From Luteimonas_C sp035250245 (GTDB lineage: Bacteria > Pseudomonadota > Gammaproteobacteria > Xanthomonadales > Xanthomonadaceae): 64,000 nucleotides of DNA. The notes under the pieces are model-generated. The model made no database searches and was not told the DNA's origin. It saw nothing but the letters and a program-made list of their open reading frames with translations. Every line of letters starts with the position of its first letter. Within the stretch, counting starts at the first letter, position 1. This document shows positions 54,477 to 63,115 of this stretch, piece after piece. Position numbers and translations under genes: made by a program. Location of the stretch: positions 62,001 to 126,000 of the forward strand of contig DATFFH010000077.1 of the NCBI GenBank assembly GCA_035250245.1, written 5' to 3'.

Positions 54477-55364
54477 ATGAGCAGGCGCAAAGGCATCATC
54501 CTGGCCGGCGGGTCGGGCACGCGGCTGTATCCGCTGACCCAGTCGATCAGCAAGCAATTGCTGCCGGTCTACGACAAGCCGATGGTCTACTACCCGCTCA
54601 GCGTGCTGATGCTCGCTGGCATTCGCGAAGTGATGATCATCAACACGCCGCACGAACAGATGCTGTTCAAGAATTTGCTCGGCGACGGTTCGCAGTGGGG
54701 CATGCGCATCGAATACGCGGTGCAGCCGAGCCCGGACGGATTGGCACAGGCTTATCTGATCGGCCGCGATTTCGTCGCCGGCCAGCCCAGCTGCCTGGTG
54801 CTGGGCGACAACATCTTCCACGGACCGGGACTGACCGCGATGCTGAAGCGCGCTGATGCACAGGATCGCGGCGCCACAGTATTTGGCTATTGGGTGCGCG
54901 ATCCGGAGCGTTACGGCGTGGCCGAATTCGACGGCGAAGGCAAAGTCGTCGGCCTGGAGGAAAAACCCGCTGAACCGCGTTCGAATTATGCGGTGACCGG
55001 GCTGTATTTCTACGACGGCCGTGCCAGCGATTTCGCTTCCCGACTCAAGCCTTCGGCTCGCGGGGAGCTTGAAATCACCGATTTGAACCGTTGCTACCTG
55101 GACGAGGGAACGCTGCGTCTGGAACAGCTCGGCCGCGGTTACGCCTGGCTCGATACCGGCACCCATCAGTCCTTGCTGGAAGCGTCCAACTATATCGAAA
55201 CCATCGAGGCACGACAGGGCTTGCGCGTGAGCTGTCCGGAAGAGATCGCATGGAACAACGGATGGATCGACGCGGCGCAACTCGAGGCCCTGGCCAAGCC
55301 GTTGGCCAAGAACGGCTATGGCCAATACCTGCTGTCGCTGGCCGAACGCGGATTCGTACCTTGA
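54477..55364 (+). CDS. rmlA: RmlA, glucose-1-phosphate thymidylyltransferase
   Basis: This is a 295-residue nucleotidyltransferase. GGSGTRLYPLT (11-21) is the nucleotide signature, KQLLPVYDKPMVYYPL and LGDNIFHG follow, and GYAWLDTGTHQSLLEAS is the C-terminal hallmark. It makes dTDP-glucose from glucose-1-P and is feedback-inhibited by dTDP-rhamnose in relatives. It starts four bases after the rmlB stop. Confidence 0.94.
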   Translation: MSRRKGIILAGGSGTRLYPLTQSISKQLLPVYDKPMVYYPLSVLMLAGIREVMIINTPHEQMLFKNLLGDGSQWGMRIEYAVQPSPDGLAQAYLIGRDFVAGQPSCLVLGDNIFHGPGLTAMLKRADAQDRGATVFGYWVRDPERYGVAEFDGEGKVVGLEEKPAEPRSNYAVTGLYFYDGRASDFASRLKPSARGELEITDLNRCYLDEGTLRLEQLGRGYAWLDTGTHQSLLEASNYIETIEARQGLRVSCPEEIAWNNGWIDAAQLEALAKPLAKNGYGQYLLSLAERGFVP

Positions 55365-55374
55365 GCGCCTTTAG

Positions 55375-55932
55375 ATGAAGATCATCGAAACCGATCTGCC
55401 CGGATGCATTGTGATCGAGCCGCAGGTGTTCGGCGACGATCGCGGCTTCTTCTATGAATCGTTCAACGCCGACAAGCTTGCGGCGCAAGGTTTTAAGCTC
55501 CATTTCGTCCAGGGCAACGTATCGCGCTCGGCTCGCGGCGTGCTGCGCGGGCTGCACTACCAATGGCCCAAGCCGCAAGGCAAGTACGTATCGGTGCTGG
55601 AGGGCGAAGTGTGGGACGTGGCGGTCGACATCCGCCGCGGTTCGCCGACGTTCGGACGCTGGACGGCGGTGCTGCTCTCGGCCGAGAACAAGCGCCATTT
55701 CTGGATCCCGGAAGGTTTCGCACATGGCTTCGCCGTACTCAGCGAACAGGCGACGTTCGCTTATCTGTGCACTGCCACTTACGACCGCGAAGCCGACGCG
55801 GGCATCCGTTGGAACGATGCGCGGCTGGCCATCGATTGGCCGCTGGGCGATCCGGCCCTGTCCGACAAGGATGCGCGCGCGCCTTTCCTCGAAGACGTAC
55901 CCGAAGAACGGTTGCCGGTTTACCGGCCATGA
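55375..55932 (+). CDS. rmlC: RmlC, dTDP-4-dehydrorhamnose 3,5-epimerase
   Basis: This is a 185-residue cupin-fold epimerase. FGDDRGFFYESFN, the catalytic histidine in VLRGLHYQ, and FWIPEGFAHGFAVLSE with the second histidine and nearby Y are present. The length matches the family. It overlaps rmlD by four bases. Confidence 0.94.
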   Translation: MKIIETDLPGCIVIEPQVFGDDRGFFYESFNADKLAAQGFKLHFVQGNVSRSARGVLRGLHYQWPKPQGKYVSVLEGEVWDVAVDIRRGSPTFGRWTAVLLSAENKRHFWIPEGFAHGFAVLSEQATFAYLCTATYDREADAGIRWNDARLAIDWPLGDPALSDKDARAPFLEDVPEERLPVYRP

Positions 55933-56834
55933 AAATCCTGCTGTTCGGCGGTAACGGGCAGGTCGGTATGGAATTGCGTCGCAGCTTGGCGCCGCTCGGT
56001 GAGTTGGTCGCGGCGACGCGCACAGGCCGCCTCGACGACGGTTCTGTTTGCGAAACCGCCGACTTCGACGATCCCGGCGCGTTGCCCGGCTTGATCGCTC
56101 GCATCGCTCCGGACGTCATCGTCAACGCGGCCGCCTATACCGCCGTGGATCGCGCCGAGGACGATGCCGAAGCCGCCTACCGCGCGAATGCGCTGGCGCC
56201 GCGCGCGATCGCCGAGGCCTGCGCGGAGCACGACGCGTTGCTGGTCCATTACTCCACCGATTACGTTTTCGACGGACGCGCGGCCGAGCCGTACCGCGAA
56301 GATGCCGCGACGTCGCCGCTGGGCGTGTACGGCGCCAGCAAGCTGGCGGGCGAACGCGCCGTGATCGAAAGCGGCGCACGCCATTTCATCTTCCGTACCG
56401 CGTGGGTTTACGCCGCGCACGGCAAGAATTTCCTGCTGACCATGCTGCGCTTGGCGAAAGAGCGCGACGAGCTGCGCGTAGTCGGCGACCAGATCGGCAC
56501 GCCGACATCGGCTTGGCTGATCGCTTACGCCACGGCGGCCGCCTTGCATTCGCAGCGCGATTCTGGAGTGTGGAATCTGACCGCCTCCGGCCAGACCAGC
56601 TGGCATGGTTTCGCCGAGGCGATCATGCGAGAAGGCCTGGCGCGCGGACTGTTGGCGCACGCGCCGAAAGTGACCCCGATTGCCACCGCGGACTATCCGA
56701 CCCGCGCCGCTCGTCCGGCGTACTCGGTGCTGGACAATGCGGCTTTCCAACGCGATTTCGGCATCGAATTGCCGAATTGGTACGAAGGCCTGGTGCAGGT
56801 GCTCGACGAAATGGCCGATCGCGGCGCCGCGTAG
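55929..56834 (+). CDS. rmlD: RmlD, dTDP-4-dehydrorhamnose reductase
   Basis: This is a 301-residue NADPH-dependent reductase. GGNGQVGMEL is the dinucleotide loop, NAAAYTAVDRAE and STDYVFDG are RmlD signatures, and YGASKLAGE holds the YxxxK pair. It completes dTDP-L-rhamnose for lipopolysaccharide or other glycans. The stop TAG is provided by the GTAG head of a family D REP. The longer upstream frame overlaps rmlC and is rejected. Confidence 0.94.
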   Translation: MKILLFGGNGQVGMELRRSLAPLGELVAATRTGRLDDGSVCETADFDDPGALPGLIARIAPDVIVNAAAYTAVDRAEDDAEAAYRANALAPRAIAEACAEHDALLVHYSTDYVFDGRAAEPYREDAATSPLGVYGASKLAGERAVIESGARHFIFRTAWVYAAHGKNFLLTMLRLAKERDELRVVGDQIGTPTSAWLIAYATAAALHSQRDSGVWNLTASGQTSWHGFAEAIMREGLARGLLAHAPKVTPIATADYPTRAARPAYSVLDNAAFQRDFGIELPNWYEGLVQVLDEMADRGAA

Positions 56835-56955
56835 GGTGGGCCTTGGCCCACCGGCGCCATCTTCCTCGCGCAACGAACAACGAACGAAGCCGTCGTTCAA
56901 TGAGCGTGCGTCCCGCATCCCCGCCCTGGCTTCGGTGGGCCAAGGCCCACCCTAC
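56831..56955. repeat. REP pair, family D
   Basis: Inverted copies of GTAGGGTGGGCCTTGGCCCA are separated by about 80 bases. The left head gives the rmlD stop, the right head gives the stop of the POT gene on the other strand (complement of 56952-56954). The pair thus ends two convergent genes at once. Confidence 0.9.
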
Positions 56956-58679
56956 TTGACCCCGTGCATCATCCGCCGCAGCAGCGGAGCGATGACGAAA
57001 GCGACCACTGCGCAACCCAGGCCGATCCACATCAACAGACGGAACAGGTCGGTGTACTTCGTCGCGGCTTCGGCGAAATCCAGTGCCGCGCCTTCCGGGA
57101 TTTCGATCGACGCCAGCTTGCCGAACTGCGCGGCCAGCGTTTCCGAATAGGCGGTGGCCAGCCAGAAACCGCCCATCATCAAACCGACCACGCGCGCCAC
57201 CGACAGTTGGGTCACCGCGGACAGCCCGATCGGCGACAGGCACATTTCGCCGACTTCCAGCAGGAAATAGGCCGCCACCAGCCACCACACGCTGGCCGGC
57301 ACGCCGCCGCCGGCGCTTTGCGCGGCGAGCAGCAAGGGCAGGAACGACAGGCCGGCGAACAGCAGGCCGATCGCGCTTTTATAGGGCTTGCTGGGATTGC
57401 GTCCGCGCTTTTCCAGCCAAGGCCACAACCATGCGAACAAGGGCGAAAGCAGCACCACGAAGAACGAACCGAGGAAGGTGAGCGAGCCTGCTGTCTGCGG
57501 CACCAACACCACGTCGCGGAAGCAGGCGATCGCCATCGCCAGCACGAAAATTCCAGCCATCGCGCGCGCCAAGCTCGCGTTGCCGCGATCGCTCGCGCGC
57601 AGCGCGACCACGATCAGCACCGGCGCGAGCGCCATCATGAAAAGCGACCAGGGCAAGGTGCCGCTGGCGTCGCTGACCATCGACGGGAACATGTCCTTGG
57701 TCATCAACCGATCGGTGAACGTCACCCACGAGCCGTAGCTCTGCTCGTACAAAGTGAAGAACACCAGCACGGCCAGGATCGTCACCAGCAGCGCGATCAT
57801 CTGTTCGCGCTGCACCTTGCTGCAGTGGCGGACCAGGAACCAAACGAACCAGGCGATGAATCCTGCGGCGACGATGTGCATCGCGCCGCGCACCGTCCAG
57901 TTGTGCTGGATCAGCTGCCAGACCACCGCCACGCCGACGAAGGACAGCGCATAGATCCAGACCTCACGCGACAGCGGACCGACGCGTTCGCGCAATTTCG
58001 CCGGATCGCGCGGCTCGGCATGGCCGTGCAGGTATTTCTGGCCCCAGACGAACATCGCCAGGCCGGCCAGCATGCCGACGCCGGCCGCGCCGAAGCCGTA
58101 TTTCCAGCCGTAAGTCTCGCCCAGAAACGCGCAAACCAACCCGGCGAACAGGCCGCCGACGTTGATGCCGGCATAGAACAAGGTGAAACCCGAATCGCGG
58201 CGCGGATCGTCTTCCGCGTACAGCTTGCCGACGATGGTGGAGATGTTCGGCTTCAAAAAGCCGACACCCATGATGATCAGCGCCAGCGACAGGTAGAACA
58301 TTTGCAGCGCGCCTTCGTCGCGCACCACCGCGCCGTTGACCAGACGCGCCTGTTCGCCTTCCACCGCCATGCCCAGATGGCCCAGGCACAGCAGCGCGCC
58401 GCCGAGCAGCACTGACTTGCGCATGCCCAGCCAGCGGTCCGCGACCAGGCCGCCGATCACCGGCACCGCATAGACCAATCCGCCGTAGGCCCCGATCAAA
58501 TCGTAGCCGGCCGCGTCGCCGAAGCGATGGTGCTTGAGTAGATACAGCAGCAGCAGCGCCTTCATCCCGTAGAAGGAGAAGCGCTCCCACATTTCGGTGA
58601 AGAAGCAGACGTAGACGCCCTTGGGATGGCCCAGGAAGTCTTCGCGTGCCGGGATGTCGGTGTAGACGGAAACGGACAT
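56952..58679 (-). CDS. POT/PTR family proton-dependent peptide transporter
   Basis: This is a 575-residue MFS-fold transporter with about 14 helices. The N-terminal E29-x-x-E32-R33-F34 motif of POT proton coupling is present in FTEMWERFSFYG, GGLVADRWLG is the first loop, and FTLFYAGINVGGLFAGLVCAFLGE is the PTR2 signature. It should import di- and tripeptides with protons. Its stop is REP-derived. The divergent neighbour is the OPT oligopeptide transporter. Confidence 0.92.
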   Translation of the reverse strand: MSVSVYTDIPAREDFLGHPKGVYVCFFTEMWERFSFYGMKALLLLYLLKHHRFGDAAGYDLIGAYGGLVYAVPVIGGLVADRWLGMRKSVLLGGALLCLGHLGMAVEGEQARLVNGAVVRDEGALQMFYLSLALIIMGVGFLKPNISTIVGKLYAEDDPRRDSGFTLFYAGINVGGLFAGLVCAFLGETYGWKYGFGAAGVGMLAGLAMFVWGQKYLHGHAEPRDPAKLRERVGPLSREVWIYALSFVGVAVVWQLIQHNWTVRGAMHIVAAGFIAWFVWFLVRHCSKVQREQMIALLVTILAVLVFFTLYEQSYGSWVTFTDRLMTKDMFPSMVSDASGTLPWSLFMMALAPVLIVVALRASDRGNASLARAMAGIFVLAMAIACFRDVVLVPQTAGSLTFLGSFFVVLLSPLFAWLWPWLEKRGRNPSKPYKSAIGLLFAGLSFLPLLLAAQSAGGGVPASVWWLVAAYFLLEVGEMCLSPIGLSAVTQLSVARVVGLMMGGFWLATAYSETLAAQFGKLASIEIPEGAALDFAEAATKYTDLFRLLMWIGLGCAVVAFVIAPLLRRMMHGVK

Positions 58680-58789
58680 GGCCCGGCCGGTTCAGGATCG
58701 ATGCGGATTATAGCGGCCGAACGCTCGGGCTGGACTTGCGGGGGGCTTAGCCTTTAGCGTGTCGGGCTTCCGTGGAACCGGGGAACCCG

Positions 58790-60754
58790 ATGAACCAGCC
58801 TGCGAGCAAGACCCCGCAGCTCACTTTCCGCGCCGTGATTCTGGCGATCGTCCTGGCGGTCATCTTGTCCGCCGCCAACGCCTATCTGGGGCTGTTCGCC
58901 GGGCTGACCATCGCCACGGCGATCCCGGCCGCGGTGGTGTCGATGGGTGTGCTGCGCTTGCTCGGCGGCGGCACGATCCTGGAGAACAATATCGTCCAGA
59001 CCGGCGCATCGGCGGGCTCTTCGATCGCGGCTGGCGTAATTTTCACCATCCCCGCACTCGTGATCCTCGGCTACTGGCAGGACTTTCGCTATTCCTGGGT
59101 ATTGGCCATCGCCGGCTTGGGCGGATTGCTCGGCGTGCTGTTCTCGGTTCCGCTGCGGCGCAGCATGATCGTCGAGGAGCCGCTCGCTTTCCCGGAAGGC
59201 AAAGCTGCGGCCGAAGTATTGAAGGCGGGCGAGAATCCCGGTCCCGGCCTGAAGATCCTGGGCCTGGCCAGCGCAGTCGGCGCCATCGTCAAGCTCGCCG
59301 CAGAAAGCGGCCTGCGCATGATTCCCGATCAAGCCACCGGCGCCGGTTTCTTCGGCAAGTTCCTCGGCTACATGGGTACCGGCCTGTCGCCGGCGCTGCT
59401 CGGCGTGGGTTACATCGTCGGCCTGAACGTCGGCATCGTGGTCGTGTCGGGTTCGATCCTTTCGTACAACATCGCCATCCCGATCTATTACGCGTTCTTC
59501 CAGCACACCGATCCGGCGCTGGCGGCGCAACTCGTTGGCCAGAGCGCTGCCGATGCCGCTCAGATCATCCGCGGCGAAAAAGTGCGCTACCTCGGCGTGG
59601 GCATGATGCTGGTCGGCGGCTTGTGGACGCTGTTCTCGCTGCGCAAGTCGCTGCTGTCCGGCGTGAAGAGCGGCTTCGCCGCCGCGCGCAAAGGCAGCGG
59701 GGCGGTGGTGGCCGAGACCGAACGCGACCTGCCGATGAAATGGATGCTGGTGGCGCTGGTGTTGTTCGTGCTGCCGCTGCTGGGTCTGTACCAGGCCATC
59801 GTGCAGAACTGGGGCGTGAGCGTGCCGATGACGGTCATCATGATCGTCGCCGGATTCCTGTTCGTGTCGGTGTCGGCTTATCTGGCCGGCCTGGTCGGTT
59901 CCTCGAACAACCCGGTGTCGGGCATCACCATCGCCACCATCCTGTTCGCTTCGGTCGTGCTGATGCTGTTGCTGGGCAGCGATTCGCCGATCGGCGCGGT
60001 GGCCGCGATCATGATCGGCGCCGTGGTCTGCTGCGCGGCGGCGGTCGGCGGCGACAATCTGCAGGACTTGAAGGCCGGCTATCTGGTCGGCGCGACGCCG
60101 TGGAAGCAGCAGCTGATGCTCGGCATCGGCGCCTTCTCCTGCGCCTTGATCATGGCGCCGGTGCTGAACCTGCTGGCGACCGCGTACGGCATCGGCCCGT
60201 CTACGCCTGAGCATCCGCAATCATTGAATGCGCCGCAGGCCACGCTGATGGCCTCGGTCGCCAAAGGCATGTTCGGCGGCCATCTGCCATGGGACATGAT
60301 CGCCATCGGCGGCGTGCTGGGCGTCGTGGTGATCGCGCTCGACGGCTGGCTGAAGTCGCGCAACTCGAATTTCCGCGTGCCGGTGCTGGCGGCGGCGATC
60401 GGCGTCTACCTGCCGCTGGAACTGATGGTGCCGATCTTCCTGGGCGGCCTGCTGGCGCACTTCGTCGAGCGCAAGCACGGCGTGCATCCGCACGACGAAG
60501 AAGCGCGCGACCGTATCCATCGCCCCGGCATGCTGTTCTCGGCGGGCCTGATCACGGGCGAAGCCTTGATGGGCATCGCGATCGCGATTCCGATCGTCGT
60601 GTCCTCGCGCGGCGACGTGCTGGCGCTGCCGGAAGCCTGGCATTTCGGCCAGTGGGTCGGTCTGGCCGTGCTCGCATTCGTCGGTTGGCTGCTGTACCGC
60701 AGCGCGACCAAGGTCGATACGACTGCGGCGCCGATCGAGCAAGGTCCCCAGTAA
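58790..60754 (+). CDS. OPT family oligopeptide transporter
   Basis: This is a 654-residue inner-membrane protein with about 16 helices of the OPT family. Landmarks are LSAANAYLGLFAGLTIATAIPAAVVSMG, the ENNIVQTGASAGSSIAAGVIFTIPALVILG loop, SNNPVSGITIATI and GGDNLQDLKAGYLVGATPWKQQ. It imports peptides or metal-chelates; the bacterial substrate range is broad. ATG 58790 has GGGGA before it; a GTG at 58772 is possible. Confidence 0.92.
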   Translation: MNQPASKTPQLTFRAVILAIVLAVILSAANAYLGLFAGLTIATAIPAAVVSMGVLRLLGGGTILENNIVQTGASAGSSIAAGVIFTIPALVILGYWQDFRYSWVLAIAGLGGLLGVLFSVPLRRSMIVEEPLAFPEGKAAAEVLKAGENPGPGLKILGLASAVGAIVKLAAESGLRMIPDQATGAGFFGKFLGYMGTGLSPALLGVGYIVGLNVGIVVVSGSILSYNIAIPIYYAFFQHTDPALAAQLVGQSAADAAQIIRGEKVRYLGVGMMLVGGLWTLFSLRKSLLSGVKSGFAAARKGSGAVVAETERDLPMKWMLVALVLFVLPLLGLYQAIVQNWGVSVPMTVIMIVAGFLFVSVSAYLAGLVGSSNNPVSGITIATILFASVVLMLLLGSDSPIGAVAAIMIGAVVCCAAAVGGDNLQDLKAGYLVGATPWKQQLMLGIGAFSCALIMAPVLNLLATAYGIGPSTPEHPQSLNAPQATLMASVAKGMFGGHLPWDMIAIGGVLGVVVIALDGWLKSRNSNFRVPVLAAAIGVYLPLELMVPIFLGGLLAHFVERKHGVHPHDEEARDRIHRPGMLFSAGLITGEALMGIAIAIPIVVSSRGDVLALPEAWHFGQWVGLAVLAFVGWLLYRSATKVDTTAAPIEQGPQ

Positions 60755-60767
60755 AGCCGCGAACACT

Positions 60768-60856
60768 GTAGCCCGGGTCGAGCGAAGCGATACCCGGGGG
60801 CGCCATCTGTGAGTGTGGGAAAAGCCCCGGGTATCGCTTCGCTCGACCCGGGCTAC
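60768..60856. repeat. REP pair, family B variant
   Basis: Inverted copies of GTAGCCCGGGTCGAGCGAAG (continuing CGATACCCGGGG) are separated by about 25 bases. GGTCGAGCG replaces GGTGGAGCG in both arms. It lies between the OPT and S9 genes. Confidence 0.88.
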
Positions 60857-60907
60857 GTCCTCCACAAGATCATTCATCCATCGGTTAGTACGTTGCTTGG
60901 AGTCGCC

Positions 60908-62977
60908 ATGAAACTTCGCCACGCCTTCCTTCCGCTCGCACTGTTGTCGGCTCTGCCGACGTTGGCCCTCGCCGCGCGCGGCTTCGAAGTGCGCGACATG
61001 GTGAAGCTGGACCGCTACTCGTCGCCGACGCTGTCGCCGGACGGGCGCAAGCTGGTGTTCGCCAAGCGCGTCTGGGACGAGAAGAGCGGCAAGGCCAGCA
61101 CCTCGTTGTGGATCGAGGACCTATTCGCGCGCGACGCGGCGCCGCCGGTGCGCTTCACGCCGGAAGGCTGGAACGTGAATTCGCCGTCGTTCTCGCCGGA
61201 CGGCAAAACGGTCTACTTTCTCAGCGGAAAATCCGGCAGTTCGCAGCTGTATGCGATGCCGACCGCCGGCGGTGCGCCCAAGCAGGTCACCGCGTTCGCG
61301 CTGGACGTTGACGGCTACAAGCTGTCGCCTGACGGCAAACGGGTGGCGATCGCCGCCGGCACGTTCGCCGATTGCAAATCCGATTTCGCCTGTACGAAGA
61401 AGAAGCTCGACGACACCGGTGCGAAGAAGAACAGCGGCGTGGTCTTCGACCGCATGTTCATCCGTCACTGGGACGCCTGGAACGACGGCCGCTTGAACCG
61501 CGTGTTCGTCGCCGCTTTGCCGTCCGGTAAAGAGAAGGCTGCGGCGGGCGCGCATCTGGTGGGCGCCGATGTGCTCGGTGACGTGCCGTCCAAGCCTTTC
61601 GGCGACATGAGCGAGATGGCCTGGTCGCCCGACGGCAAGTGGCTGGTGCTCAGCGCTCGCAAGGCCGACCGCATGGAGTCGTGGTCGACCAATTTCGACC
61701 TTTATCTGGTGTCCGCCGACGGCAGCGGCGCTGCGAAGAATCTCACCGCTTCCAATCCGGCCTGGGATACCGGTCCGGTGTTTGGCGAAGACGGCAAGAC
61801 GCTGTACTACCGAGCGATGAAGCGTCCCGGCTTCGAAGCCGACCGCTTCGCCTTGATGGCGATGGACCTGGCCACGGGCGCTGCACGCGAACTCGCGCCG
61901 AAGTGGGACCGTTCTGCCGACGGCATCACGCTGTCCGCCGACGGCAAGACGATCTACACCACCGCGCAGGACTTGGGCGAGCACCCGCTGTTCGCGGTCG
62001 ACGTCGCCACCGGCGAGCCGAAGAAGATCGTCGGCGACGGTTCGGTGTCGTCGTTCGAGATCGCAGGTCCTACGCTCGCGTTCGCGCGCAACAGTTTGAA
62101 GAGCGGCGACCAATTGTTCGCCACCTCGCCCGACGGCGGCACGCAGCGCGCGATCACGCCCAGCGCGGGCGAGATGGCGAAAGAAGCGACCTTCGGCGAC
62201 TTCGAACAATTCAGCTTCAAGGGCTGGAACGGCGACACGGTCCATGGATACGTGGTCAAGCCATGGAACTACCAGGCCGGCAAGAAATATCCGGTCGCGT
62301 TCCTGATCCACGGCGGCCCGCAAGGCAGCTTCGGCAACGGCTGGAGCTATCGCTGGAATCCGCAGACTTATGCGGGCCAGGGCTATGCGGTGGTGATGAT
62401 CGACTTCCACGGTTCCACTGGCTACGGCCAGGACTTCACCGATGCGATCAGCCAGCACTGGGGCGATCGTCCGCTGGAAGACCTGCAAAAGGGTTGGGCA
62501 GCGGCGCAGAAGCGATACGATTTCCTCGACGGTTCCAAAGCCTGCGCGCTCGGCGCCAGCTACGGCGGCTTCATGGTCAACTGGATCGCCGGCAACTGGA
62601 ACCAGCCGTGGAAGTGCCTGGTCAGCCACGACGGCGTGTTCGACAACCGCGCCATGGGTTACGCCACCGAAGAGTTGTGGTTTAGCGAGTGGGAAAACGG
62701 CGGCACGCCGTTCGACAATCCGAAGGGCTACGAGAAGTTCAATCCCGTCAACCACGTCGACAAGTTCCGCGTGCCGATGCTGGTGATCCACGGCCAGCAG
62801 GATTTTCGCATTCCGGTGGAGCAGGGCATCGCGCTCTTCCACGCGTTGCAACGCAAGGGCGTGGAGTCGAAGTTCCTGTACTTCCCGGACGAGAACCATT
62901 GGGTGCTGAAGCCGAACAACAGCGTGCAGTGGCACGACACCGTCAACGGCTGGCTGAAACAGCACATCGGCCAATGA
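60908..62977 (+). CDS. Exported S9 prolyl oligopeptidase family peptidase
   Basis: This is a 689-residue protein with a signal peptide (about 1-22, ending ALA-ARG). A seven-bladed beta-propeller (about 25-410) contains repeated SPDGK/SADGK turns, and an alpha/beta hydrolase domain carries the triad S551 (GASYGG), D632 (QQDFRIP) and H664 (DENHWV). It resembles DPP-like or acylaminoacyl peptidases (S9C) that cleave short peptides in the periplasm, and suits the neighbouring peptide transporters. ATG 60908 is set by the signal peptide. Confidence 0.92.
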   Translation: MKLRHAFLPLALLSALPTLALAARGFEVRDMVKLDRYSSPTLSPDGRKLVFAKRVWDEKSGKASTSLWIEDLFARDAAPPVRFTPEGWNVNSPSFSPDGKTVYFLSGKSGSSQLYAMPTAGGAPKQVTAFALDVDGYKLSPDGKRVAIAAGTFADCKSDFACTKKKLDDTGAKKNSGVVFDRMFIRHWDAWNDGRLNRVFVAALPSGKEKAAAGAHLVGADVLGDVPSKPFGDMSEMAWSPDGKWLVLSARKADRMESWSTNFDLYLVSADGSGAAKNLTASNPAWDTGPVFGEDGKTLYYRAMKRPGFEADRFALMAMDLATGAARELAPKWDRSADGITLSADGKTIYTTAQDLGEHPLFAVDVATGEPKKIVGDGSVSSFEIAGPTLAFARNSLKSGDQLFATSPDGGTQRAITPSAGEMAKEATFGDFEQFSFKGWNGDTVHGYVVKPWNYQAGKKYPVAFLIHGGPQGSFGNGWSYRWNPQTYAGQGYAVVMIDFHGSTGYGQDFTDAISQHWGDRPLEDLQKGWAAAQKRYDFLDGSKACALGASYGGFMVNWIAGNWNQPWKCLVSHDGVFDNRAMGYATEELWFSEWENGGTPFDNPKGYEKFNPVNHVDKFRVPMLVIHGQQDFRIPVEQGIALFHALQRKGVESKFLYFPDENHWVLKPNNSVQWHDTVNGWLKQHIGQ

Positions 62978-62981
62978 TGTT

Positions 62982-63073
62982 GTAGCCCGGGTGGAGGCCG
63001 CAGGCCGATACCGGGTCGCCATCTCTCGGAGAAAAAGCCCCAGGTATCGGCCTGCGGCCTCCACCCGAGCTAC
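62982..63073. repeat. REP pair, family B with exchanged core
   Basis: The copies begin GTAGCCCGGGTGGAGGCCGC and read AGGCCGATACCGGG after it, so the usual GAGCGAAGCGAT core is replaced by GAGGCCGCAGGCCGAT while the outer arms are kept. Both arms of the pair carry the same changed core. Confidence 0.85.
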
Positions 63074-63115
63074 GGCCGCAACCCCGATTAGCGTCCGCGA
63101 ACGTTTGGAAGAACG

